From NCBI GenBank assembly GCA_018389105.1, contig JACATO010000928.1, positions 1 through 64,000 on the forward strand: a stretch of 64,000 bases of DNA, in the 5' to 3' direction. This stretch comes from Nautilus pompilius (taxonomy: Eukaryota > Mollusca > Cephalopoda > Nautilida > Nautilidae). The number at the start of each line of letters is the position of its first letter. Position 1 is the first letter of the stretch. The notes under the pieces were generated by a model that was not told where the DNA came from, did no database searches, and saw only the letters and a program-made list of their open reading frames with translations. Both the position numbers and the translations under genes were made by a program. Shown here in pieces: positions 25,201 to 40,200 of the stretch.

Positions 25201-28200
25201 ATCATAGTATACGAAAAATAAAGTAAAGCCTTTAAAGCAGTAGTACTTATCTAGAAAAAAGAATACCCATCCTGCACAAGTTTTTGGAGAAGAAATCATA
25301 ATGTCACTGTGGTATTCTGGCTCAATCTGGTGAAGAAACACACACACACATATTTTGTAGGTAAAGATCCAGAAAAAAATTATAGAATTTGTTTTTGTTG
25401 ATACATAGATAAGGGTGTGTTATAAAATTAAATAATTATAAAAACACATTAACTGTAGTAGAGCTGAAGTGAAACTTAAAGCAAGAAAATTCACTTAAAG
25501 GAATATGTAGTTTTTTGTCTTAAAGAAGTTGGATTCCATGTAAATAGATTTGAGACTACTGCTATGCCATTAGAATGTATGGACAGTGAATGGTCACTGG
25601 CTTGAATTTGATTCTCCCATAATGTGGTTTTTTTCCTTGCTCTTCTGAACCAGTTTGCTAGTGCAGGTTGCTTTCCAAACCTCTAAGCATGCATACTTAA
25701 CACAAGAACCTGAAGGAACTGCTTGTGAGATGTTAACTCATATGTGGCAAGAAGGACTGCATATTACCAATATTCATCAAAGACTGTCACAATGAAAAGC
25801 AGGAAGTAAACTATGAGGTAATGTATAAATAAGCATGACATTTACAATACAAGAAACTGGCATTGCCTCACAAATGAGAAGAATGGCTCTACTCTAATTC
25901 ATTGACCAAAGAGTCCCTTGCATTCCTTAAATTTCTGGCTGGAATACTGCAATGCAAAATAAAAAATCTGAGTCATTGCATTCCAGAATTTAAAATTACA
26001 CAGTAAGTATTTTGATATTTTTCTCTTTTAAATAACATAGTTAATATAACATGCTAATACTGTTATACCATTTTATATAGTTGAGAATTAAATAGTTTTG
26101 ATTTTGGTTTTGAAAGTTTTTTTGTGGATTATATTGTAATTCCTGTCATCCTCCAAATTTAATGTACTTGCACATGTTTGAAAACACTTTTAATGCGGAC
26201 ATTCTAGCATCCTAGGGTCAGGTTGACAGCTTTTCTTTTTTGAAGATGATAATACTGACACTTGGTTTAGGTTGGATCAAAATCTAAAAGTTTTTTTTTT
26301 TTTTAAAGGCTTTTGCTCTACAATGGTTATCTTTAATTTAGCTAGTTATCTGTACATTCACTCAGTTTAGTTTGCATCCAAACAGAAGACTAAAACATTT
26401 TATCTAAAATATAAAGTTCTTAACTTTTGTCTTTTCTAAGTGTTCATCTGTGGTATACATTTAAAAGTAAGGTAAAACATCAATTTACTTACGAATAACT
26501 AAAGAAAATCCTGCTCTGATTGAAGAAGCTTCTAAGTTATTGTTATTTTTTTTAAAAACAGGATAGTACTGCAGATTGAAAAAAAATGTGCTTTAGATAC
26601 CAGTTTATTTTTTACTTGTTGAAAGGGCGAACAAAATGATGACTGGCGGTTATTTGGATTTGCATCATTTATACTTTATTTCTTTTCAGGAAAAGAACAA
26701 ACAAATGAAAAGAATGTTGTATGTTTTATATAAGCAAATATGCATCAATACAGAATATTTTATTTTTCAGACTAAAAGTTCTCTTGATTTTTAAACTACT
26801 TTTTAAAGTATAAATAATTATTTTGAATTTGATAACAGTTTAACATTGATGCTAGAATGTTGGCATGAATCAGCAATAACATTTTTTTTTTTAAATTAAG
26901 TAAATAAATTATAGTCCTAGCACTTTAGCATTGCAATACTATCAACGAGAGATTCTGATAAACTTTCTACAAAACTAAACTGTGGTGAATTTTGCTCTTG
27001 GTATTGTGATTTAATTTTATTGCTATTAGTAGTAGATAATTTTTGTATTCTTGTTTATATTTCTTTAAATTGTGATATGGGTAATTAATGTCTGTCTAAT
27101 TCATGAGACAGACAGGTGCCATACAGGAAAAATTTCCTGACATTTACATACTACTATAGATGTTGTGCACACATTTCACTGATAGTGATGTCATGAACTG
27201 GAAAAACCATTTCATGAAATAGAACTTATATGCACCATTTTATATCTTATTTTAAATTTAAAATCAAATGGAATAGATAGATTATAGCCTAATTCTAGCT
27301 TTAACATGTTTAAAGTTTACTTTATCTAAGAAGACCCGATGTAGTTCACAGTAGTAAATCATGACAACGTATTGTCTGTTACCTCTGTCCATCACAATAT
27401 CTGTAGTTTTCCAATTAATCACTGTCTGCATTTTCACGTCTTGTGACTGTCATATGCACTGTTGCATCTTAAACCAGCTTTCAGACAAGCACTGCTTAGT
27501 AAGGTGGGTACTTTTGCATGAGCACCTCATGAAACCATGTTCACCTCATGCACTCCAATGTGTACTACCTAACAGAAGCTAAGCTGCTCTGGTGGAACAT
27601 CTTCAGCTTTCAGACCACTAACTGTATGAATTCCAACTGATTCCAAGCCACTTGACCTTTTGATGACTCCGCTCCTTGTGCCAACCACATATCCAGATTG
27701 TTTGACCACCATCACCACTCCAATAACATTTGGTGGATCAGCTCTGTTGCAGTCAAATTGGGAAACTGGCATAGCAACATTGTCACTTGTTCTTAAAGCT
27801 CTAAGAGATCGGGTATTGTGAGCCATGGTTTTGCTGGCCTGCTTGCTTTCCTTCCTTCCTTCTATTTGCAGGCTGTCCTGGAGATTTGTTGATAGAGGGT
27901 CCGAGGTGGGTATTATTGGCTTGTTGGAGTCAACTGTAGATTTAGTGGCACTGAGTCTGGTGTTGGTGACACTGGGTCTGGGTGTGGTATTTTGTGTGCT
28001 AGAGTCTTTTGGTGGTTTACTGGAAGGATCTCTGTTAGGAGCAGAGACATTTGGAAGGTAGAAGAAACTACTCACAGCATGTCCTTTAGATTCATTACAC
28101 CTGTAAAGATGGATAAGGAATTTAGCTGGTAATGTGGGAGTCAGCCCACAGTGTAGTTTGTTACTAGTCCAAGCTTTGTATGGCTTCATCTTAATGGTCT

Positions 28201-31200
28201 CATGGTATGACATGTTCATGGACCATTGAAAGCAAAGACCATAGATCCACCTAGCACCGCCATTTTTTTTGTTCCACTGGTCCCTGGCTTAAAGGATGAC
28301 TTTATCATTGATTTGCACACACACACTGCCCAGAGACTAGTCAGTTCTTCAATACCCTGTCTGTAAACTCGTATCCATTGTCTGATTGTAGAATATATGG
28401 TGCGCTAAAGTCCAGAAAGATCAACAACAGTTCATGAGTCACCTGTTCTTGCAGTTTCTTGGATTGAAGTGGGTCAATCATTTGGACTTTGTCTGGTACT
28501 GCTACATGTAGTGTAGGCTAAACTGGTAATTGCCATCTTTCATAGCCTGCATGTCCACCAGATCTACTCAGTCACATTCATTGAGGTCCTGCACAGTAAT
28601 AGGTCTGATGACTACCACAGATGCTGTTTCTTTTTTGGATCTCATCTCAGCACACCTTTCACACTGAGAGATGCACTTCAAGACAAGGGATCATGGGATG
28701 CTGGCATACTGACATACTGATTCTGAAACTTCTCTCCACCATGACCAGTCTTTACATGCAGCATCTGGATGGTCTTCAGCACACCTTCTCCGGTTACTGC
28801 TTGCTTGTCATAGTTCTTGGCTACTTGATCAACACCAAGGAATTTCAATAAATTTTCTTGATTTGGTGGTCTTCCCTTGGAAGACTTTTGCCAGTTTTTC
28901 TCTGTCTGAGGACATCAGTATCAATGCTGTTCATGAAGAGAATTCCACAGTGACAGACGGGAGGATATAATGCCTTCCATATGCTAGAAATACAGTAACT
29001 AGTATAGATCAGACAGTAAATGTCTTCTATCTATAGCGAATGTGCTAATGTGTCATAAACTGTCCAGTGTTAACTAATTATTAATTCATCTCGATGTAGA
29101 CCATATAAAATGATGTTTGTATGAATGAGATTTTAACTTTCATACACTGCACAGTGCATTGAATCAAATGGACAATTTTACAAATTTGGTATAGAAAATA
29201 GAATAGATTATAATGGAACTGTTTTTTTAAAATATCATTTATTATCATTTAGAAAGAAAATCTGGTCTGTTACATTTTGAATTTTGGATATTTTCATTTT
29301 TCTAAAAGAAAATAGTATCCAGTAAATAGAAAAGGTGATTTTCCATGATTCAGTATTTTTCTAAATTGTTGAAAATACTATCTGTAGATAAAGATAGGAG
29401 GTAGGAAGCACAGTGTATAAGTAAACACTTAATTTAGACTGAACTTTTAAATATATTTTTTCAAGCTCTGAATAATATGGCATTCCTGCAGACCTTTTAA
29501 AATGACGTGTAGTGTATGAGAGGTTACAAATTAGGATAAAAAGGAAACTATTATATTTTGTTTTCTGACCATGATATTGGAATGATGGAGAGACTGTGTT
29601 CATTATTTAACATTTGTTGTAACCTGTTTTTTGCCCTGTGAAGAGCTATTTTTTAAATTATTATTGGAATTTGGCAGACTAGTAGTTGTAAAAGTATTGG
29701 ATCATTTTCTAGTGTCTAGCATTTAAAAGAACCTGTTTTGTAATGATTGCATACTTTTCCAATACTTTTCTGTGGAGAGGAAATTGATAGCCTTTACCTA
29801 TCTTCATTTCCTTTTCTTTTTTCTCTTTGAATGTCTTACCATCCTTGTTTTTCATTGCCTAGCTTTTCACCCAGATCTAGATTCCTGTGTTTTGCTTTCT
29901 GATGTTTACTGAGATCTGCCTGTTTTTTTCTTTTTTTTCGTTTTGCTGTAGCAGAAGAAAAATAAAATGGCGAAAGCCATGTAAAAAAGAAATACTGATA
30001 AATTTGAAGAAAATTGCTGTTTTTTTTATTATTATTTTGGAAAGAATATGTTCAAAAGTAAATGCCCAAGCTATGCAAATACATGCTGGAAGCTTTACAA
30101 ATATTCATTAGTTTGAGAATATTTTATATTTGCCACAGTTTACATTAGATTTCTTCCTGACATACTAGGATTGATTAAGGAAAAAAAACAAAAAATTTGG
30201 GGAAAATGAAAGCAAAGCAAATATTGAATTTTTTTCTTTTATTTACTGGACATATTCCCTTTTCTGTCTTTTTTTTTTTTTGTGCTGCATAAGCATTTCT
30301 TTTGCTAAGAACAGTTATAAATTTTGCTTGTGAAAGCATAACTGACTGCTGATAAATGATTTTGTTTGAAAACTCTTCCACAAAGCATCAAGATGCCAGA
30401 ATACACCTTAGGCAACTTAGAGGCCTTTCCCAAAGAGAGGTCACAGCCTGACCGCACGCACGTGTCCGGCATCAGCACTGATACGTCCAGTGTTTGAGTC
30501 TATATAAATGTTACCATGCTTGACATTTACAAAAAGAGTAATTTGACTTTTATTATTTTTTAGATACATGGATTCATTGTCTATTGTCGTGCAGACTTTG
30601 AAACAACAGCAGTAGATACTAGGACTAAGAATGAATTTTTATGTACATGTTCATTCCCATTAAATAAACAACTATTTTGCACTGTGATATAAATGCTTAC
30701 TGCTGGCATTTGCTGTTATCCAGTTGATCATGCTTGTGTATGCATTCTTTAGAATAGTGGTTGATTTTTCAGTGCTTTCAACAAAGATTTCTAATGTTTT
30801 AAGTAAATATAAATTACTGCATATTTTCATATTGCAAAATATTTGAGAGTTAGGCGACAGATTGAAATTGATGGGGATAGGGTAGAGAAATGATAAAACA
30901 AGGTCTTTCTGTGATAGCCCATGTTGAAACTTGTTCTGTGAGCCTGAGCTGCTACTATGCTGCACATTGAAGTATGTTACAGCTGACAGCTGTGACTATC
31001 CTACTTTTAATTAGCCAATATCATTATTTTGGCAGACTTCTAGGAACGGCAAACATGCTTTATTGCAGGTAATCAATTCCACACCGACAAACTAACTCTC
31101 TTTCTACCATCCAAAATGAAAAATTTCAGAGTTCTGTTTAAAAAAAAATAATTTTGTTGTGAATATGTTTTTGAAAGGTTGTCCACAAAATTCACAGTGA

Positions 31201-34200
31201 TTACCAACAATTTTAGCTATTACAGCATCAATGTCATTAAGTTAATGCACTGTGCAATGACTCCAGCATAGACTTTAATATAGCTTAATGGAAATCATTG
31301 GTGACAGATGTGAATTAAGGCTATTGATCTGATTGATACAACATGCATATTGGCGGCCTGTAATTTTTACCTGTTCACATCCTCTGGATGCACATGGACC
31401 TGAAGAAGGGTTGGTGAAGCTTTTTTTGAGCCTGTTTTTACAACCATCTATTGAGCACAGCAGATTTGAAGTAATGATGATAGCAGGAACATAGCATGGA
31501 ATTAAACAGATCTTGCATTCATTGATGGTCTCTGAAAGTCTTCCGGTTACATATACATTCTTTGGAATACTTTCCTGTCTCTATTTGATTAAGGGATCCT
31601 CTACTATAATCACAATATCCTCCAGGAAAATTGAGCAACATGTCACATCCAGAACCATTACAGGTTGAAAGCTGTGGAATAGACTACATTTGCTTCCCTG
31701 GGCTATGCAGAGCACTTATGAGAATATCTTGATAGACAACTAAGAGTTAAATATCCAATTTCACCGCAGTAATTGAAAGAATACTTTCAAATTTGGTGAG
31801 GAAAACTTGATTCAGGTCACCATTCATATTGAAAATGACTTATTGAGCAGTCATTGTATATACATTACAGAATAAATAAATATGCATGTGCAGAACCTAC
31901 AATCATCAAATCATTCATCATGCCAGGGATGCATTTTAGATGAAAAAGTCTTGACCTTTTCATGAACTATGGTCATTTTTTGAAGAGCATTGCAAAGATG
32001 GTGGATTCCTGTTATTTTTGGAGAAATTATCATAAGCAATGGTTTTTTTTTTATAATTATTAAAAAAGACATGAACAAACTAAATAAACTTGATGTGATT
32101 AAAATTATCATTCATTAAGTCAGATATTTGCCAAGAATTTTTTTGGCTTAAGAAAAGAATACAAATAACTAGGTTTTTAATACTTTCCAAAATATGTAAA
32201 TATTTTTTTTGTTTTGCTACTTATTCTACCTTAAGCCAATTTATTGTAGGCTTTTGTATAAAGTTACCTTGTCTAAGACTACCAAGAAGAGTTGGCTGGT
32301 CTGGCTGCTAGGAAAGACAATTTGCTAAAAATTCTATTTAAAAAAAAAATGCTTGAAATTTTAAATTCAATCTTTAATCATTGTAGCTTTTTTGTTCATA
32401 TTTGTATTAAAAATAAATTGCTTACAGCTTATGGTTTAAGGTATAATTTCTTTTTAAAATACAAATTGTAGCAGTGATTACAAAAGCAAAAGTTTTTGTA
32501 GGAATGGTTAAGTCTTGGAAGTTTTTGAATGATGGCTGCTTAGATTACATCAGTAGTATTTATACTACTGAAGAAAGATTTTCATTTACATTTTTATATG
32601 TAGATACTGATATCATATTAGTTTATATAAATTGAAGAAATAGAGAAAAAATCAGATGCAATGAAACGCTGGATCAAAGTTAGGATTTAGTGGATCCTCT
32701 GATTTTCAAGCTTTGAGATTATTTTGAAATATTGTTTCTGAAACACTAGTCAGTCATGAAAAAAAATCATATTCTTATATACTCTGTCAGCAATATATGA
32801 TAGAAGAAAGTTTATACAGCAAGCTAAGCATTTGGACTTTGCTGTAAGTCGTCATAAAGTTTTTAAAAGATTGCTTGCTGCTTCTAGTTGAAAAAGATAT
32901 CCTAAAATAAATGTTCTAGGTGATTTTTCCTCTACCCTTGCTGAGTATTGATCGCTCCCTTATAGGTCACCACACATGCTTATCCATATACAACTAAACA
33001 TGAAGCATAAATGATTGTGAGATGCCATAGCGGGAAGCAAGTAGACTTTGATACTTAGAAAAAGGATTTACTGTCTAACTTAAACAAACTGAACATGAGA
33101 CTGCTGAGATTATAGTTCATAATTAGCTAGGTTTTTAGAACTTGCCTAATTAGGTTTTGACTTCTGAATGAAACTTATCTGTGATTTGTTTCTACTGGCT
33201 CTGAAGGGTGAACTTTGCATGATAAGTGCAAAACTGCATTTTTCTTCATTTTTCTGATCCAAATTTTCAGATTAGTGGAATAATTGCAAAATTCTGTTCA
33301 TTTTTTTTTTTTTAGTGTTAAAATATATTAGCTAAACACCATAGCAATTAGTGAAGATTTTGTTTACAAAGCAGATATTTCTGAGATTACCAATTAGTTT
33401 TGTGCCTGTTAGCTGACTGTTTGTTAACATTTCTAAGCAAATGAAATAGATTGTTATGAAGCAGTATGTTTAATTTTTTTTAATTTGAGGATAAAGGATG
33501 AATATAAGTAATCTAGATTGAAGATTGCTCTTGATATTTAAAATTAAAATGGTATTAAATTTAAATTAAATTTGATGAATTCCTCATTTTTAATTTTTTT
33601 GAGAGAGCGAGAAAGACGTTAAGTATTCCCTGCTTTCAGTGGAATTTCCACTCATTTGAGAAAACTAATCTGTGAACAACAGTATCTTAAATAGCTGCAA
33701 CTATTCCTAATTTATAAAATGACCTTAGTATAAACTTAACTCCATGTCTGTTAACTTTATAGGCAAATGACTGATAGGAATTGATTAGTACTTCATTACT
33801 AATAATATCTTTATGAATTTATCTTAAAAGTTCAACATACGCTTTTATCTACTTGTAAAAAATAAATGTTTTGTGTGTCTCTATGACCATTTTAAAGCTG
33901 AATTTGAATATGATTGTAACTAGTTCTTGCATCAGACAATTTGTGTCATTTGGTTTTATGTGGAAAGTTTAAATGTATTCTAAAATGTATTTCAGAGATA
34001 GGATTTCCATAGGTTTGGGAAAAGTCTGGTGGGGGGATATGGCTGCTCTCTGATTTAGAAAAGTCCCAAATTTCAAAGAATATAAAAATAATTTATAATA
34101 AATAAGAAACAATTCAGAAAAATAAAGCCATTGCTTCATTGATGCTTTTTTAAAGAAAAATTTTACTTGTCCACTATTCTACCTAAGATCTTACAATTAT

Positions 34201-37200
34201 AGATTTAAGCACAACTGAAAACAGTTCAGTATATTACCTTAAACAGCCGCATATACCAGTACATTATAAAAATTGTATTTAATGTTTGCAATCATCTGTG
34301 CCAAATTTTTTCCAACCTTTATTTTAAATGATAAAATAGCCAAAATTATGTTAGACAATTCACCACCTGTGTGTCATTTGCCATGGTTTTTTATTAAGTT
34401 CTTGGTTTGCTAACCAAAATTTTCTTCAACCTATGAATATTGTAATATTTTTGTTTATATAGTTTAATTTTATTAAATTATTTAAAAACTATTATCAGAG
34501 AAAATGGTCATGAAGGTAAAAGGTTTTGTGAGTCAAGATCATTATGATAAAACAATATGTAAATATATAAAAGAGGTACCTCAATACATTTATTGTTATT
34601 TATGTTACTTTTAAAGGTTATATTATGATAAAACATTACGTAAACATCATGTATTACTTTTCACCTTAATTTTCATTAAAAATACTGGGTAATATGCATT
34701 ATAAAAGGAATAGAATAACATACATTTTAAAAAAATTTAATTTGTATTTTTTCATATTAAAAGACTATTTTAATAGAATGGAAATATATTATTTGTACTC
34801 TTAATTTAAATTTTGCATAATTTTGGGGAAAGTCCTGAAATGTTGTTAAGCAGAAATTGTGGAAACCATAATCATTGCACTGCCATAATAATTTGGTTAC
34901 CTGATTTTATTACAATATCTTTGTGGAAAATGACAAATAAAAAACAAGCAAAAGAGTGGAATTGTTCATGTTAATACTTGATTGAGCCAGCCACCTTTAC
35001 AGGACAGAGGCTGTTCGTTCTCTGGCATTCATTCAGCAAGACTTTATAGCATGGTTTTGTCTAGGCTCCTCCATATCCATGTGAGAGCATCTTTAAATTT
35101 CTTATATTGGTGGAACATGAATTGGTTGCTCTTAGGTGACAATCTAGATGCTCAAATAGGTGTTCAATCAGATTCTTTTATGCCAGGGCTTTGGGGTACC
35201 CAGGTAAGAAGTTTAATGCCTTTATTTATCTTCCAGACTGTGATCACATGAAAGATGTGGCATGTAGAGCTATTCTCCTAAAGAAAATGGGCATTCAATT
35301 TCAGTTTTTTGGTTAGTACAATGGCAGAGATGTGTCTATATGACCAGTAGAAATGAGATATCCTTTGACAAACACCAATTTTGCTTTTCAATCATGCCAG
35401 GCTGCAACCCACTACCTCTATACTTGACCATGAGCTGAAAATATTGGAATTGAAGGTTGCTGAAATCTTGATTAGTGTAGTATTTTCGCATTCAAGTTGG
35501 TCAAACTGGGCAGGGCACATTGGCCAAAGACAGTAGGGCATTAATGACTCTCTTAATGATCACTTCCATATATACTGCAGATAGTGCATGCAGGAGGATT
35601 CTGGTCCACAAGATCCCTTCTGGCAATTTATTTTGCTCTGTTTTTCCACTAAATGACTTTTCTATTCAAGCTACTTGTGTGATCAACTTGGATTGCCAAG
35701 TGCACTATCACTTGCATTATTGTTATCTACATAATAGAATCCAACATTGAATTCTTTCCTGCTGGTAATGAATTCTCAAATGTTCATATTTGGATCTCTC
35801 ATCACTTAGTTGGTCAGATGTGGAGAGTGAGAGTAAGATTATCAAATGGAATTTGAGTCATCTGAGGTTGATCAATGTGCCAACATTTTCACACACCATT
35901 GGCTCAAAGATTGATGTCCATGAAGATGCCAGCCAGGGGATTTCTTTTATGGGCTGATACCCGAAGTTTTCTTCCACCACATGGCTGAAGAGAATAACTG
36001 TTACATCACACAGACCCAGGGCTGAAAACTGGCTTGCCATTGCTCCCAGGGAGATGAAATCTTTCATCATCACCATCACCATAGGTTTCCATTCTTTCTG
36101 TGAGGATGACAGACTTAATGTCAAAAATTATAACAATGAAGAGATTCCAGAAAGTGAATCAGTATTGGCATCTACACTATTGAATTTTTTTCTTTTATTT
36201 ACTGGACATATTCCCTTTTCATTTGGATTACTGAACTGTGTGCTAAATCATTTGTGCTATTTGAGTTATTCTGTGACTTAAAGTGTTTTTCAATTGTTTC
36301 AATTAGGTAATATTTTGGACAGTGAACATGTACACGTAAAATATTGCGTTTCTGAAGAGGAAAGTTTTAAGGGTCTTGCTAGACATATTCTTTGACCTTA
36401 GAATATTTATTCTCATTGGAGAGGTGTTTCTTACATACTACACACATCCTCTGAGCCAAGTCAATGGAGATGACATTGGGCAATTTTTGGGGCTCATTGC
36501 TTTTTGTATAGGCGATGTCAGCAAGCGAATCTTGGTTGTCTTGGCATGGACATAGTGAGTAATGGCACATTCTTGCTATAGTATCGCTGTTTAGGGTTTT
36601 CTAGACTGCTTTTCTGCTGTGACGTTCACCCTGGTGATCTTGATTAATATTAACAACAGATCCTTGAGCAATGTGGAGATCTTTGGCAATCTATCATTGA
36701 TGCTGGACACACTCTGAATGACCTATAATATGGCCTTAGAGAATTATCATAGGATCCACCTGTTTTTTTTGTTTTTTTGTGTGGTGATAATACACATTGG
36801 TTATCTGTTCACCTGGATGTCCAATATACAGTTGTCCCCTGGTATTCGCGGGGGTTACGTTCCTAGAGCACCCGCGAAGATTGAAAAACTGCGAATATTG
36901 GATGAGGTCCATAAAAATGCTTATAAATGCCTATAAACGCCAAAATATAACGTAACATATAATAAAAAATATAAGTAAATGTATAATAATAATTTAATTA
37001 AAAATACAGTAAAATGTACGGGTACTCACCAATAATGAATGATATTGATTGAAGAAGATGATGAATAAGCTGTGCAGTGCCTCGTGGGAAGCAGCCAATC
37101 AGCAGCGAGGAGAAATGAATAACACTCGGATTGGCTACTTTCAAACCTCCAGCCAATAGCATTTATTTTATATTGACATTTTGCTGAATTTACGTTAGTA

Positions 37201-40200
37201 TTTATATTACAAAATTAGTAAATTATATTGTTATTAATAATTTAGCGTGAAAAAAATATATATTGCCACGAAAAAAGCCATTTAAAAATTGCGGAAGATA
37301 TTTGCGATTCCATGAATATGCAGGGGTTTCCACGAACCATTATTAGTTAGGTTCTAATGAAAATTCTGCGAATGCGGAACTGCGATTACGCGGGGGGTCG
37401 ACTGTATACATAATTCTATTTGAAATCTAAAAATTTTTCTAAGGTCTATTTATGGATGTTAATAAATTAATATGACAGGCACAGTATCTGATTTGTAAAA
37501 ATTGTAAGGATAAAAGTTATGAACATCCTGAGTGGAAAGACTTTGTTGATCTTGAGAAACTACATTAAAATGAACATAGTACAGGCAAACTTTTAGCTTT
37601 GGTCTCAATGCAATAACTCTTTAATAATGAAGGCAAGTTTGCATAATCATTACAATTAGATAGTTTCAAGTCAGTGATGTCTGGTAAGTTAGAAATTGCG
37701 CAGAAGAATTAAATGTGGGCAGTTCTTAGGTAATGTTTGTAATGGAATGGTTTTAATAAGTTCTTTGTTATTTTAAAGAAGAAATCAAAATAAATTACTC
37801 TGAAGTCTTAATCATGTAAATTTATTTAACTGCACTGCATGTCTTTTTTGTTAGATTTAAAATGGTACATTAAATTAGCTAAAACCCTTGCTAGTCCCTA
37901 AATTTGTTGTTTTTTTTGTAATCATTAGGTTGAGCTTACCTTGAATTTCGATAACTAAACAGATGAAAAAAGAAAAAGAATCATAATATAGTTTTAATAA
38001 ATATTATTTTTCTTGAACATGCTATAAATTTTCTTGGTAATATTGATCTGATGTTATAGTATGGGAGTTGTTAGAAGCTGATGATATAATAGTTTTTGCA
38101 GCTGCCAGCATTAATATTGCTAGATTTCAGTGGCCAATTAATTGCTGAGTATGGCAGTAGTGCTACCTCATTTATGTTTGTGATTTTCTGGGGCTCCTAA
38201 GTAAAGGGGAAGAGAAAAAATAACGTTAACAGTTGCCTGGCAACATATGGAAGTGTATTTTTGGATTGTAGCCCATAAGATGCAGACTTAAAATTTTGCT
38301 TGAATGTTAGGAATGCTTGATAATGGAATCTTATTTGTTGCCTGCATGAGAGGTTTGTATAGTGGGGAAAGATGAAACCAGCTGCTCTGTGATTGAAAAC
38401 TGAATTTCTTTGCAGGTTAATGAGGACCAGAGATGGGATGAGCTGCTGGAGGAGTTTGGGATTCCTAAAGGATGTACAAATGGTGTTCAAGCTCTGAAGC
38501 AGATATACATTAGGTATGATTTGGTGTACCTTTTTCCCCCCACTTGAAAACAAACATACAAACAGAACAATCTAAAATACATTGCATATCTGACACCAAC
38601 TTCTGCCCAGATTTATGTTTGCTGTATTTTTCTTGTCATACTTGAAATTTTTATTTATTTGATATTTTGCGTATTAAAATACTTTGTATCAGTTAAAACG
38701 TTTTGAATGCTCAGTACATAAATATTTTAAGAATGTTTGAATTTTCACTTTTTTTCTAGTGTCAGAAAAAAGTTTTAAAAAATAATTTTTTTTAAAATTT
38801 TAATCTGATATTTACATAATTTATTCTTAACTTTTGAACTTTTTAAAAGTTTTAGTTTAGATGTTTGGAGTCTATTTATGAAATTGGAAAATTAGACGAA
38901 CAGAGATGGGAATGTTTTTTTTTTTTTTTTTTGTACTTGAAAATGGTTATCACAATATATATTTCATAATGGTATTTTTCCTATGCTAACCAATCCTTTC
39001 GAAGATCAGCTGGAAGGTGGTTGAAAATTAGCTTTTAATTTTGTATTCTATTTTCTGTTGTATGCTTCAAATTGTAATTTTTATTTTATGTAAATATATA
39101 TGCAGTAGATGCTTCTTATTAGCAATCTCTTGGTTCCAGCAAAAGGTCCCCATTTTCAAGTGTTTGTATATGGAACAATGATATATAAGGTAGCTGTAGA
39201 AGTATGCCATTTAAATACATGTTTTAAATTTTTGTTTGATACAATGCTTAAAGTGAAACATGCAGTAGTGTACTGCTTTGTGGTGCTGCAATTGTCTTGA
39301 AATAAGTAAAACAAACAAACAATGTTGGTATACAATACTGTACTTACAATCAGTGCTGAAGCACAGTTTTAAAAGTAGTTGTCCAATTTTGTCTGCTTTT
39401 TACAATTTGCCTCCTCCAGTTGTAAATTCCTCTCAATTTTTGCAGCAAATTTCATTGCCATGATTCTGGAAAATCCTGTGGAAAACATTGCGCACTGCAT
39501 GTAACTGTTTTTGAAACAAAGGTTCTTCATTTGATGCAGTATCTTCTTGTGGCTCTTCAGCCCATGGGTGCTTAGCAGCTGTATTTGTCAAAGTTGACAA
39601 TGGCCTCAAATTCTTCTGCTGACAGATTTTCAGAAACAGCAATAGCCCAGCATTCTGTGGTAGAAACAAACCCTTCCTTTCTAAAGCAGTTGTAAGCAGT
39701 GTTGGGTAGAACTGCAGCCCAAGACTCCATAACTAGATTAAGTACATCAAGAAGTGTTGTTTTTTTGTTTTTTTTTACAACATGGAGCACTTGAAGCTGT
39801 GGTTCATTATTGAGAGAGGCAAAGATTCATGCATTTAGATAAGTGTAGTTTGAATTTTTAATGACATCCTTGTCTGTCAACTGCATGACAGGTTCTGCTG
39901 GGAGAAAAAAATCATAATACAATGCTTGTCAGCTGTACATTGTTGAATGATCTGGAAGGTTGTCAGTCAAAAAGCATATGTGATGGTCTTGTAGCTGTGT
40001 GCTCCAATTTTTCAGCCACTTCTAAAGAAATGATTTACTCATTCAGACTTTAACAGAGTTCCTGTAGATCAGGGGCAGCTTCGAGTGATCTTTCAGGAAA
40101 CTGTGATGGGTCTCGTTCCTTCTGATCACCTTAAGATTTTTTTTTCATCCCATCCATGTTTTCACAACACAACAATGAAATGCAGTCCATAGCTTTTTTT

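Noticed and set aside
25560..25760. SINE-like patch with TTGAATTTGATTCTCCC
   Set aside because: A-box region not recognisable; too degenerate to list as a feature.
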